A stretch of DNA of 64,000 bases from assembly GCA_029204225.1 (NCBI GenBank), contig CM055099.1, positions 40,561,131-40,625,130 on the forward strand, written 5' to 3'. Origin of the DNA: Diphasiastrum complanatum. Lineage: Eukaryota > Streptophyta > Lycopodiopsida > Lycopodiales > Lycopodiaceae. Positions 13,601-25,323 of this stretch are shown piece after piece (within the stretch, counting starts at the first letter, position 1; every line of letters begins with the position of its first letter). Position numbers and translations under genes: made by a program. Below the pieces are notes generated by a model. The model made no database searches, was not told where the DNA came from, and saw only the letters and a program-made list of their open reading frames with translations.

Positions 13601-14719
13601 GGTCATCTGGAATGCTCCAAAGAATGAACCACGTAACCACGTGCCAGTAAAAAGAATGTTAGTGGTGTGCCTTAATGATGGAATGTGGTGATAATAGAAA
13701 GTTGAAACCTAAGTATTTCAGTGTACATCGTCAAAACTTACCTATAAAAAACTCGAACCAGTACGAGTTCTCAATTGCATTCTTGAACTCTGCTGCCTTG
13801 TCATCGTCCATATCAAGCTTGCATATGGTAGCCTTTTCAACAGCCTCTGGCAACACACTCACAGTCAACCCCATAAGTCTAAAACGCAATAAAAGATTGT
13901 GCCATTGTCCTACAAACTGGAGCCCGGGGGTCCTTGAAACTCAAAACAGGTTATCCAAGTTTTGGAATAATGTTAGCGAATGACATAGCTATATCTCGCG
14001 AATGGCAACATCCAAGAAACAAAAGCCGACCGACGGTATCCAAGTATAAGGCTTCCATAAAAACGTCGTGACACAAGAAGAGACTCAAAACTTCATATTC
14101 ATTCGAGATACATTCCCTGTTCATACAACATTAGGTCGAAGACACTTACTTTTGAACTTGATGTCAATTTGGCTGTCAATGAGTTGATTTCCCTCTAAGA
14201 CTTCTCCAAGTCCACCCCACTTATGAGTGGGATTTGCATTTCCAGGTTGACAAAATGGCAAACTGTAGTAGTTGTATGTTTCTTGCGGATTGTAATACGG
14301 TCCAACCTTGTTCACCCACAGTACCACCGGATCTCCGACTTCGTACTGCCAAAATACAAGAAAAAAGAACACCGCTATGATGTACAGACTAAATTTGACA
14401 GAATGTAAGAAAGAAAGGAGACTCGACCTAGTGACTGCTATTATTGTCTTAAAAGCACAGAATTCATAAACATGACCTTTAAGGACGCTTAATGCCTTGC
14501 AAACAAGCACAGATGAACGGTTTTAGCAGATTCACATGGTTCGGTTCCTGTTAACAAGTAGTTTCCCATTCCTAAGGCACAGACTAGTTTGAATCAACTG
14601 TACACTGGAAGGAGGAAAACCTTGTGATCGTACTCCGAAGCCTGACAAGACCGAAACAACAGATTAACGCAGGCTATTAACAAAACGAATAGACCCGTTC
14701 TCGCCGCAAGGATCCTCAT
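7629..14719 (-). CDS. Transmembrane 9 superfamily (EMP70/TMN) protein, 13 exons
   Basis: This is a nonaspanin of the Golgi/endosomal membrane system. I spliced it by hand with GT-AG introns throughout. Exons, in order of translation: 14719-14621, 14345-14150, 13846-13742, 13606-13589, 13409-13318, 13228-13076, 12571-12437, 12315-12149, 9836-9742, 9556-9426, 8639-8397, 8122-7849, 7696-7629. They total 1,776 nt, or 591 aa, typical for the family. The ATG at 14719 gives a signal peptide (about residues 1-27, ending SCQA). A luminal domain (about 28-222) includes [20 protein letters not shown] and DDLPLWGFVG. The first membrane span lies near 226-246, followed by an acidic loop (EEDDLESL) and eight further spans. 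The tail ends [12 protein letters not shown]. Family knowledge links the K-x-D ending to COPI-mediated Golgi retention. All frames join cleanly, with no stop or frameshift, so the gene looks functional. Confidence 0.95.
9837..12148 (-). other. Large intron (2.3 kb) of the TM9SF gene
   Basis: This is the only long intron of the gene. I see no transposon domain or second gene in it, only AT-rich sequence and a short CA-rich patch near 11,320-11,350. Confidence 0.7.
13589..13606 (-). other. 18-nt microexon of the TM9SF gene
   Basis: Exon 4 encodes only the DDLPLW part of a conserved luminal motif. It sits between an AG acceptor and a GTACGT donor and enters and leaves in phase 1. Without it the conserved DDLPLWGFVG block is lost, although the frame would be kept because 18 is a multiple of three. 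Confidence 0.85.
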
Positions 14720-15140
14720 GGCTTCCGCCGAACCTCGGAGGCCTAAAGAACTGGAAACAAGAAAGCCACAGCTACTTCCCCAGGTATCCCGATGCCGAAA
14801 CCTCCACAACAGATCCACAGCTTTTTACTCCACGCATAGATCTGACGAAGCCACAGTATCCTGACCACCTTTCCTCAGCCGAAATATCTTCTAGCCTTGA
14901 TTCTTGAAACCTCCGCAGCATATATGTATGTATCAGAGGGATGCAGATCTGTTGCTACAGAGATCGTGTGCTGGTGCGAGCAGCGAGCGTACAGATCTGC
15001 CCTGCGATTTCTCTCGCCGTGAGGCGTGATCTATGTCAATCCTCACGATCCACCCTCGATAGCACTCTAACTAAATAATACACACAAAGGAGCAGAGCAG
15101 GAGCAGGAGAGGAAGGGAAGGGAAGAAGCCATCGCCAAAT
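14720..15140 (-). promoter_or_regulatory. 5' UTR and promoter region of the TM9SF gene
   Basis: The sequence directly upstream of the start codon is GC-richer than its surroundings up to about 15,060. It then passes into a purine-rich patch (AGGAGCAGAGCAGGAGCAGG) and AT-rich DNA. This fits a plant 5' leader and core promoter, but I could not place a TATA box or start site with confidence. Confidence 0.35.
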
Positions 15141-15635
15141 ACATAATAATAAATAGATAAATAACAAATATTTAATTATAATAAGTACATCGTTCTTCGA
15201 GGACGTTTAATTATTTACCAAACCGATATTTCATAATTTTCCTAGTTTTTCTTGCATTATTGGCCCTCTTCATTTTATTTTTATTTTGAATGAATTTGCT
15301 CCTTCTTGTTCACCCCCCACCTTCCAATTGATACAATCTTGCTTCACACATAAGTGGCTAGTAGAACCTAAATTATTTTTAGTGTCTCCGTTGTTGTTCG
15401 AACGCTCCAATCCGTGTATAAAGTGTCGCCCTAAATTTCAACCCTGGGCACATGGGCATCAGAAATGATGCACAATGTGAAAGAGTACGTATCATTGATC
15501 ATTGCCAACTCGTGAAGAGTACATATCATTGTATGTATTTGATGTGTCATCCATGTGGGAGGATGGAAGGCCCTTGACACGAACTTGGGAGGGACCTGGC
15601 CGAGGATACCATCATACCCTAGCAAAATGCAGAAG

Positions 15636-15975
15636 GGAACGAGGCCTTTGACAATGTAATGGCAGGTGCAAGATTTTGTTTGTGATTTTTTTTATACTTA
15701 ATCGGCATAATATGCGTGTGGACATCCAATGATGGACTACCACATGCAGATAATGAGGCTTTCGACGATGTAATGGCAAGTGCAAAGAAAAATTGTTTTT
15801 TTTTCTTCGTTTAATCAACAAAATATGTGTGTGGACAACCAATGATTGGATGCCACATGGTGCATGCACATTCTATCTAAATGTGCATTTGCTATGTGGA
15901 ACCCTATCATTGGTTGTCCATGTGCACATTTTGCCACAATGTACGTGTGCTATGTGTCAATCTCTCATTGATTGT
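15636..15975. repeat. Clustered direct and inverted repeats
   Basis: Two related units of roughly 110 bp start near 15,640 and 15,752. They share GAGGC-TTCGAC/TTTGAC, ATGTAATGGCA-GTGCAA and ATATG-GTGTGGACA-CCAATGAT. The next segment holds two more related units of about 75 bp with CTATGTG and ATTG-TTGTCCA-ATG. These are partly the reverse complement of the first pair (GGACAACCAATGAT against ATCATTGGTTGTCC). The arrangement could be a degraded inverted-repeat (MITE-like) element. Confidence 0.5.
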
Positions 15976-16110
15976 CCACATGAGAGTTGTGGTGAAGGTT
16001 CAAATGTACATGAACGACATGAAAATTTTGTGTTTAAGGATGAATCCAAAAGACAAAGAAAAATGAACCTAGTACTAAGTACTTGTATTGTCTCCTTGTT
16101 GTCATGGAGG

Positions 16111-16128
16111 CACACACACACTCACACA

Positions 16129-16193
<65 letters not shown>
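16111..16193. repeat. (CA)n/(GT)n compound microsatellite
   Basis: About 21 bp of CA repeats, with one CT interruption, run directly into about 62 bp of GT repeats, giving a self-complementary array. Confidence 0.98.
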
Positions 16194-16194
<1 letters not shown>

Positions 16195-16199
16195 TTTTA

Positions 16200-17414
16200 A
16201 GCGATCGGAGAATTTTGGCATTGGATGCTAGTATTTTGGCACGTTCACATGCAAAATAACATGAATATATTCAACATGCACTTACATTGTCCAAAGAAAT
16301 AGAGAAGAGAGACTAGGGACCATGTGTAGTAGAGATATAAAGAAACAAGAGAGAAATATACCAAGCTTATGAAATGAGAATTTACCAATAGATATCACTC
16401 AAGGAAAAATTAAAGAGGAAAAAGAGCTTGAAATTATGCAATAGACAAGGAGAGAGAAGATAGTTTATAAATTGGCTCCCCGGTTAAAATGAATGAAAGC
16501 TATCCAATATGTCGTTGTTTGCTATACTACACAAAGTATCAACAAAAAATTTCAATGTTTCCAATTGTTTTAGTCGTTCCTACATATATAATATGTCCAA
16601 TAGTTGTAGTCCTCTTTGTTGCAACATAACGTGTGCGAAGTTGACTATAATTTATCCTTACAAAAAAATAAACTCTCAGTTAAATGATGTCAACTGTAGC
16701 GGGTTTCTTTCCTTGCCTATCCTCAACCCAAGATCTAAGCATTCTAGCATCAAGGAGATGAAGTTAGTTGTCACGCGTAGGTTCGTTCCCATGAGAGCGA
16801 TAGCATATCTCAAATTTCAGCATGAATGTAAGATCCACGTCTAACTCTAACATCCATTAACCCTAAGCATTAACACTACAACCATTAACACTACGATCCA
16901 CAATGAAGATAGCTTACTTTTTCTCTTTCTCCCCTCCTCTCTCACAAAAAGCATAAAAAATGGCAATACCAATTGACAAATGCAACAAAAGCATGATAGA
17001 TGGAGGAAAAAGATAGAGAGCAAGGACATTCACAAATCCATTCCATAAGAGAACCAATTTGCTTGTATTGAGATGAGCATATGAAAATGAGAAGCAACTC
17101 GAGTTTGCCCCTATTTATAGTGGAGAGGAGGGCCTTGGCCTCAAAATCCTATTGGCCCATTTCTACCTCCCTAACTATTTGAACTTAAAAAAGAGTGGGA
17201 ACCATTCAAAATTGGAGGGAACCAATTTGAATTTGAATTTGAATTCAAACTAATTTTGGTGGGAGTCCCAACTTTATTCAATAACTTGACATTTAGGCCT
17301 GCGACATTAAAAGTTTCGCAAAAAGGCCTAAAGTCCTTTTATTGACTTTCTAATTAATCAAATAACTATGTGATCATCGGATTGGACTTACAAACGTAGG
17401 GTGCCAAATCCCTC
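16200..17414. other. Intergenic, no recognisable gene
   Basis: No coding domain seen. Near 17,230-17,255 a GAATTT hexamer is repeated several times. The part next to 17,415 should hold the 3' end and 3' LTR of the minus-strand Gypsy element, but I cannot recognise LTR ends. Confidence 0.4.
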
Positions 17415-19604
17415 TCACTTATTAACTAGGGTTAGGGTTGTCTCGGGATCCGCAAATCCTCCAACAGTATCCCCCGCCAAAACTGGTGGCGCTTTCAGAT
17501 CCTTTTTATGTAATCGACGATCGTGCCATGCCTTATGGCTAGCTTTCTCTGTTGCTAACGCATGAACTACCATCAATCTGGTTTCACAATATTTGTGCAA
17601 AGCTTCATGGTGTAGTTGTAAGGACGTGTCATCATCCAATCGTTCTGTTGCTGCTATGCGTAGAGATGATATTAAAAATTCAATCAGCATGACAGCATCT
17701 TGACCGTAAACTAGTTGAAACGGTGTTTGATTCGTGCTTCCTTTATAGGCGGTTTTGAATGTCATAATGCTACATGCAATTTATGTTCCCAGTCAGACCG
17801 ACTCGCTTCAACCGTTTTTGTCATAATAGTGCAGAGAATCTTATTGGAAGATTCAGCTTGGCCATTACCCCTGGGATAATACGGAGTACTAAACCATTGT
17901 ATAACAAAAAAGTCTTCCAACAAACTTTATCGTTTGATTAACATAGTATGTACCACGATCACTGACAATCTCGATCGGACATCCAAATCTGATAATGATA
18001 TTTTCATAGAGAAACTTAGTCGTAGATTTCGCATCAGCAACTTTAACCACTCTGGCTTCAACCCACTTGGTCATATATTCAGTTGCGACGATGATATATC
18101 TGGCTTGAGATCGTCGTGTCGCAGGATGAATAGGACCAACATAATCTAGACACCATTTCTCAAATGGTGCTTGCAATAAAACCGGATGTAAAGATTCATA
18201 ATTCTGTCGCGTAGGACGTCATGCTCGTTGGCAAACAAGGCATGACTGAATATAATTTTGGTGTCTTTATGAAGTGTAGGCCACCAACACCCTGATTGCA
18301 AAAGCTTGTGAACAGTGATATCCATAGAGAAATGTCCTCCACCCATTCTATCATGTAAAAACATGATTAAATCAGGCACTTCATGCAGTAAAACACATCT
18401 TTGAAGAATATCATCCATTATGTGACGATACAATTGTCCTGCAATCAATTGATAAGGTTGAGCCTTATGAATCGATTGTCTCTTTTGTACTTTTGTCAAG
18501 AGTCATTAGGTTGGCCTAGCATCAGATACTCAACAATATCCGCTGCCCACTCAGGTACTGCTTCTACATAGAATAACGTAGCATCTAGAAGTTCATCATC
18601 CACCTCAGTATTAACTGGTGCGGACTCAATTCTTGAAACATGGTCGGCGAGATAATGTTGTTTTCCCTTTCAAACCATGACTCGAAAGTCAAATTCGGTC
18701 AATAACAATAACCATCTTGCAATACGACATGTATTACACGTCTTGTTTACCAAGTAAAGTAACAACTGGTGATTTGTATAAAATGAAAAGTGCGTTTCCA
18801 TAAGATAATGTCAAAATTTCTTTGTAGAAAAAATCATGGCCAACGCTTCACATTGCATTATCAAATAATTTTTTTTTTGAATCTATAAGTTGTCGGCTTG
18901 CAAATCATATGGGATAGTCTTTCTTGTATTCACGTGGCTGCGTCAAAGCTGGTCCAATAGCATATTTTGAGGCATCAGTGTGAACACGAAATTCAATTGT
19001 CCAATCTGGAGAATGTAGTATCGGTGTTGAAGCTAATGGTTTTTTCAATTTTTCAAAGGCTTCTAACGCCTCAACTGTCAAAATAGGAACAATGGTCAGT
19101 TTGCATATGGGTCTCGCCAGATCAGCAAAGAATATAATGAAAATTTAATAATAATTCACATGACCCATAAACACATAAACTCCACGAATTGTTCCTGGCT
19201 AATCTCTAGCTATGCCATATCTTGATACCACATGCCCAAGAACAACTTTGTGAGAACCCATATCTGACACTTTTTTGGATTTAAGAAAATCTAGTACTTG
19301 CGGCACTGTTCAAATAATTTTTCCAATCGATCCAAGTGGTCTGTATCTGTGCTATGGACTCCAAGTCCATCCAAATAAATTTCAAGGAATTTTTGTAGAT
19401 AACCTTTGAAAGCAAACTGCATCACTCTTTGGAATGAACTAGGTGCATTACAGAGTCCAAACGACATTACTTTATAAACATAAGTCCCCCCTTCTATTGC
19501 AAAAGTTGTTTTGTGACGATCTGCAGGTGCAATCTTAACCTGATTATATCCACTAAATCCATCTAGAAAACTATAAGCCTCCACTCCAGCAAGGCGGTCC
19601 AAAA
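17415..19604 (-). pseudogene. Ty3/Gypsy pol remnant (RT, RNase H, integrase)
   Basis: In translation order (high to low coordinates): the C-terminal half of RT (19602-19291), with FLDGFSGYNQV, SFGLCNAPSSFQRVM and a catalytic box reading YLDG instead of YLDD. Then a broken RNase H (about 19,000-18,550) with HTDASKYAIG. Then the integrase zinc-binding end (18,499-18,146) with GGHFS and GCWWPTL. Then the integrase core (18,176-17,889) with WCLDYVGPI and FGCPIEIVSDRGTYYVN, and the C-terminal part (17,765-17,415) with NQTPFQLVYGQDAV. Several frameshifts and stops separate these blocks. The element stops abruptly at about 19,604, so the fingers of RT, protease and gag are missing. Confidence 0.9.
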
Positions 19605-21224
19605 TGCCTTTAGTAAAAGGTAACGGAGAATCATTCCAAGTTAATCATAACAACTATCTTGCACTACGATCCACACACTTGCATACTCACACATGCCTTC
19701 TCTCGACTTCCAAAAGGCGCCATTCTTTTTCAACTCTCACCTGCATCATCCTATACCCCTTCTCGCCAACTTTAACCTTATACCTGCCCTTTTCAAAAAT
19801 CCAAATAGATAAAATAAAATAAATAAATAAAAGTTACTTCTTCATGATTTGAAATTATAACTAGCTTTTGTCTTTAGAAAGCACTTTGTATAATATGGCC
19901 CTTGATACAATAATAGCCTATAGTGGTAGTAACATAAAACTAAGAATTTGTGTCAATTTCAAAAAGTTCAGCAACATGACTTGTACCTTGGAGATGAAGT
20001 AGTGATTGAAGATAGCCATTGAATGGAATATCAAAGTATTATGTATGTAACAAAAGCAACTTGCTTTTATTTTGCTAATAAAACTTAGCATTAGATTGGA
20101 AATGAGATAACCAACAAAATTTTGAAAAAAACAGATGGCACTTTGAAAACAACAAATGAAGTACAAAGCAAAATAGAGCTACACTTGAAATTCACAAGAG
20201 AATTTTGTTCCCGTATTGACATCTTCCATCATTGTCTATCCAACTTCCATAGCGACCAACGTCCAAGCATAGCACATCCTCTCATCCTTCACAAATGAAC
20301 AAATGGCATTGGAAGCATAACTCCAATTTTGTATACTCGATAAATGTCAACAATCCCCTTTTTCGCATCTTTGGAGGGATAACCTTTTTAGAGTTTTGAC
20401 TCTGGATTTCCTTAGATAGCCATCCCAATATTACACCACCAATGTGCTTGAATGTATGCATTTGGTGGTGTTTACTCTATGTAAGGTCCCATGTAAGCGA
20501 TTTATTGCTCTCACTCTCCATAACAACTAAAACCATCCAACATGATTGGCTGCGTTGGTTAGCTCCTCATCCAAAGTTTCATTGGTCCCAAGTTCAAGCA
20601 AGGATTGACCATTAAACACCCCTGTTTTTTTGTTTTTTTGCTTAAAACTTCGTATGGGGGCTTGGAGGAGCAAAATACATCTTATAGGCTACCTTAAACA
20701 TAATTCATTGTACAAAATAGCCTTACAACTTACACTAAATTCTTATTAATTTCATAACTTTACAACCACTAGTGATTAATCATCAGGCTACAAGCTACAT
20801 TGTATAAACGTATGTGTAGGACTCAAGTTACACAAACTTGTAAATTTTCAAACATTTACTCATTTCTTTACTTGTTTTTACTCTACGAGCAATCCATTCT
20901 ACCTTTTAAAATTAAATCTATTGAAATCTCCCAAATAGACAGATAAAGAAAACTCTAGTGTCTGCAGAAAACTCATCCTCCAAAACACTAATTATTTAAC
21001 AATGTACTATTAATAACCTCACAGGTACTTTCAAGTGAAACAAATCTTTATGACGAAGAGTATTATTTCTCTATCTTCCAAAAAGTGACCTGTAGCAGCT
21101 ATGCTTACTACATCCAATGATAGATTCTGGATTTTCTCTCTAAAATTCAAAACATTTTCTACTATCTTTTTCTTTCATTTTGAGCTTTTAACTCAACTGC
21201 AACACCTATAATTATGAGGGAACA
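19605..21224. other. Intergenic, nothing recognised
   Basis: AT-rich sequence without a supported gene, RNA or transposon domain on either strand. Confidence 0.5.
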
Positions 21225-21930
21225 AAAAAAGTGCGTCCGGGTGGACGCGTGCGTCCGCACACATCCACATCCGCATCCAAATTTTTTTTTTTAACCTTAA
21301 AATACAAAAAAATATGTCGTCGTGTGAAGTTCATTCCGATCTGCTCATCCAAATCTAGCTCGACAGCAGGGACAGAAGCCACAGCGGGGGTGGGTGGCTC
21401 CGGTTCCGGATTTCTTTGTCGAGTCTGTCGCAGCATCTCTCAGATATCTGCCTCTTGCTTCTGATGTCTTTCGTTGTGCCTTCGGATATCTTCCTCAAGC
21501 TTCCTCCTGGCTTCGCCCTCGGGCTTCGGTGGTATGCGCTCTGCCATCTCGATCGACCTTCTCCTCACAGCACCCTGGTCCTTGAACACCCTCTCACAAC
21601 ACCCTGGCTCTTAAACAGCCTCTCACAGCCTGTCACCGGCTCTTGCTTGCTCTCTCACTGTCTATCACTAGCTCTCTCACAGCCTCTGAAAATGCCGACC
21701 ACAATGGCATTCTGAGTGCTTATTTATCCTCATCATCCCTCCATGTGCCTCTATACCTGCCCCCATGCGATGCTCTCCCCCCTGTGTTGCTCTCCCATTG
21801 GCCCCATGGTCTGCTCACCCACAGTGCCCATATGTCGTTGCACCGGTCCCTTGCACCATGTACTGTACCCTCTTTTTTTACACCCAGAACCCCTTTTTTT
21901 TTCCATTTTTTTGACCTATTTTGGTAGGTA
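21225..21930. other. GC-richer, pyrimidine-biased block of unknown nature
   Basis: Base composition changes sharply from the AT-rich flanks. The block opens with GCGTCC-GGGT-GGACGC and GTGCGTCCGCAC, both self-complementary. It continues as a C/T-rich stretch with repeated CCTCTCACA and CACCCTGG words. Overlapping open frames exist in several phases but look like a by-product of the composition. It may be a captured or transposed segment, and no function can be assigned. Confidence 0.35.
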
Positions 21931-21955
21931 ATAGGCAAAAAAAAATATTAAATAT

Positions 21956-22060
21956 GGTACCGCCCTGGTACCACGGATCCCAGGGCGGTACCGTACCGGC
22001 AGTACTACTGATATGGTACTGGCGGTACCATACCAGCGGTACCAGAGGCCACTATGGTTA
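21956..22060. repeat. GGTACC-rich hairpin cluster
   Basis: A perfect 13-bp inverted repeat, GGTACCGCCCTGG at 21956-21968 and its complement at 21980-21992, is separated by 11 bp. It is followed by further GGTACC, GTACCGG, GGCGGTACC and AGCGGTACC words up to about 22,045. The cluster is GC-rich in AT-rich surroundings. Confidence 0.85.

Positions 22061-22062
<2 letters not shown>

Positions 22063-22106
<44 letters not shown>
22063..22106. repeat. (AT)n microsatellite
   Basis: About 44 bp of uninterrupted AT dinucleotides. Confidence 0.97.
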
Positions 22107-22108
<2 letters not shown>

Positions 22109-22642
22109 TCAATTTTCAAACTAGGATGCAGATAACAGACTTACAAGAAATGAGAAATAATCATAAATTTTACTGAAGTGCCATTCCTGAATCCTGAGTA
22201 AGATAGGTTCAAAACAAACGTGTTCTGTCAACTTGAAAAGTCGTTATACACCGTACGTTCTCTCAAATCTCTAGTTTCACTGAGCACTACTGAAACAAAC
22301 ATTCTGCCAGCCTGCTCATATAACAGCCACAAAAGTGGTTATGCATTTCAAGCCAATATTTGCATCATCGTTATTTTCGAACCCAAGTAAGAAATGTTAG
22401 TAGTAGGCACAAAGATAAAAAGGGGTATTGCAAATTCAGTTTCCTTCCTTCAGAGAATATGCTTGTACTACCTGTCTGTTCACTTTAAGGCATCAACAGT
22501 CAAACCACCTCCTTTGAAATTTGATAAAAAATTGCAGCTATTGGTGAATGCTATAATAGCAGACGTGCATTTTCGTGGCTCGAGTAGCAACTGCTTCAAT
22601 TGCATGAGAAGCATGGCATTTGTCTTTGAGCTCTAACAAAAT

Positions 22643-23330
22643 TTAGTATCGTCCAGGAAATGTACCATTTTCCCTCTGTTCATTCCATCTTTCAATCTGC
22701 GTGAAACCAGATTAGTTCAAATTTGAAACAGGATGCATATTTCTATATTAATAGTAAAAGCTTGAGAGTTCTATCTATTCAGGTCATTCATAAACATGCA
22801 CTCTAGCACTTTAACATAATAAATTGTAATAATTTGATGATGCAGCCTGCATGTATCTTAGCTGTTAAGTTCTTGCTGTTCAATATATGCAGAATTCTAA
22901 GAGAATCGATTCTGATCGACCATTTCTCACAAAAGTATGAAACCAACTCACCCATTCACCAGGGCAAAGGGATCGATACCATCGGGCATATTTTTCACAA
23001 TCAGAATTGTCTTCTCCTTTCTCTTTTACACATCTGTTGCCAAGAATCAGACAAAATCTGGATAAGGTGTAGAACAAAACTCGGCTGTGGAGCCAAAAGG
23101 ATATAGGCTTATAACACTAAAATTTGCGAAATGACCCTTCTAATAATGTCAGGGTACAAGGATATGGTTAGCAATAACTTGCAGATAATGATGGATATGG
23201 ACAGGGAAACTATGTTTTACTTGTGATACTCGTTGTATCGAGTGAAGCAATGTTTGGCTTGATTGGTTGTGGGAAAACGGAAGTCAATAGGAGCTGTCTT
23301 GATATCATCCACCTGTCCAGGAGAATCCAT
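22643..23330 (-). CDS. COX6B: Cytochrome c oxidase subunit 6b, three exons
   Basis: A nuclear-encoded peripheral subunit of mitochondrial complex IV on the intermembrane-space side. Exons: 23330-23221, 23033-22952 and 22696-22643, with GT-AG introns, totalling 246 nt or 81 aa. The start ATG at 23330 gives MDSPGQVDDIKTAPIDFRFP, whose second half matches the family's KTAP-DFRFPTTNQ start. The four cysteines form the expected pair: HCFTRYNEYHKC (CX9C, with the second Cys across the first splice junction) and DCEKYARWYRSLC (CX10C). The end reads GEWIERWNEQRENGTFPG, followed by RY and a stop. Length and motifs match plant COX6B of about 80 aa, so it is probably active. Twin CX9C/CX10C proteins use the MIA40 oxidative import route, so no cleaved presequence is expected, and none is seen. 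Confidence 0.95.
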
Positions 23331-25323
23331 GATTTAGATTTTTTTGAGTGTAAAATGAGATTATCAAACCGAACAAATCAGTAAAATTTACATTCCACTA
23401 GTGACTACAACTTGACTAGAAAAGAGACCAGGTGTAAAAAAGAATATTCCTCATTTGAAATTGTGACCAGATGTAGAAAAAGAAATGCCTTGTTTAGAAA
23501 TGGCTTCAAGACTTATCAGAGCATCCTTGTAAGTATTTTACAAAATAGATACAAAACTCAAGCCAAATTTTGTGGCTGAAAGAATGTGTTGTGTTTCAGG
23601 TTTGTTGAAAAGAGAGGACAGAAAATTTGCAAACAATTGGTAACTCGGATCCGGTCATCTATTTTCTCGATAAATGTTTGTTTGGAACACCAGTCTCAAA
23701 GCCTGTTGATATGAACATAGATGTACAATATGATGAGTTGTACACATTGAATGATCTTATTCATGTTTGGACTTAGCTTCACCGAAAATAAATTTATCAT
23801 GAAGCACTTGACAACAGCTCTATAGTATCTCCCAGCCTAGTATGTTTAAAAAATAAAATGAATCCTTCAGCAGATTAACTTGGGCTCGTAGTTCTGTAAC
23901 GTAACGGAGCATTGTTCCATCCATATCAGAAAAAAGAAAATTGATTTGTAAGGTACTTTTGTTTGTCCTATAAATGTTCTAAAGTGTACTCGCAATGTAG
24001 CTTTAATTATAAAAGAGTAAATATGCCAAAGAACCTTAAGTAATGTAGGTAAACAAAACTGGTCCATTCTATATGAAAAAGGACATGTGCTAAGACTAGA
24101 TGTGAGGAGCATAGATACCTATTCCAACCCTTTTGATTCAAAATTTTCCATTTTGTGCATTCAGAACAGAACGTAAAAAAATTAGAAAAATGAAAATTCA
24201 ATGTTTTTTTTATGCTGAAAGCAATCATTTACAAAAAAAATAGAGATCTAGAATTTGCAGCTTACTTCTCATTGTCTTATGGAGGTAATCAAAATGCAAG
24301 CCAACACAATAGAATACTTGAGCACCAAACAGAAAAGATGAAGTGTCAGCCTCTAAGATACCTAATGTCTCACATTCCAGTATTCAACATAAAAAATGAA
24401 ACCTGTCTTCTTGGTGAGTTGCTACCAAGAGGTTTAGCATGATGTATGTAAGAAACGTTACTCATGTAAGCTAAAAAGTGACAATTAGGGTTTATCTTTT
24501 TTATTTGAGCCATCAAACCAACCCACTGGGCAAAGGAAGCATAGAGAAATATTAGAATCTGTGCACATGACACCCTCCATATGGAGAATAGCCAAAAATG
24601 TTCACACTTCAAACACGCCAAACCTCTAGAGAAATGGAGCTATGAGGATAAAGGAAGAACGTACGGAACAACGAAAAGGACTGTAGCAATAAGAAGGAAC
24701 AAAACACAAAGAATGATGAAGAGGATAAACACAACAAGAAGCAATAGAATATTCTAGTCATGCTCGCACAATTTTAGGGAGTTTTTTTTGCTAAGCAACG
24801 CATGTCCTTGTACACAACCCAGGATGTTCGAACTTCGTAAACACATTTTCCACGAGCTTGTTTCCAAAATGATTCTTTCAAATGTCAGGGAAACAGTGTT
24901 TTCCAGGTGGGGAAAACAAATTTCTTCAAAGGTTTCCTCATCATCTTTTGTAATCTTTTGAGGTATAGCCTTACATGAATAAAGAATTCTCCTTTAAGCT
25001 TCAGTTAAGTATATTAAAAAACGTCTTATATGAATGTTAATGTTAGATACTCTCATGTAGCTTGGCCTCTATAGGTACATATGAAGATGTACTCTGAAAA
25101 ACACATGCAAGAAAAGATTAACCTAACCATGAGCAATGATGTGCAGATTTGACAGTAGTGCCCAAAAAGGGAAGCCAAGGCCAAAAACAACAACTTGAGA
25201 CAGGTACCTGCAAGGGTCTTCATGACCAAAAAAAGAGACTGGCGCCAATGAGGTAAGACAATGACAAGAATGGTCCAAGAGAAAGCTTGGGGTGATCCTA
25301 TCAAGTGACTAATCACCCCTTTT
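23331..25323. other. Upstream of COX6B and intergenic, nothing recognised
   Basis: The first few hundred bases should hold the COX6B leader and promoter. No clear TATA box or other gene is visible, and short open frames here have no recognisable domains. Confidence 0.4.

Noticed and set aside
15793-16200. Open frame of 135 codons ending in a Cys-Val run
   Set aside because: Its end is only the translation of the GT microsatellite, and the rest overlaps the repeat cluster.
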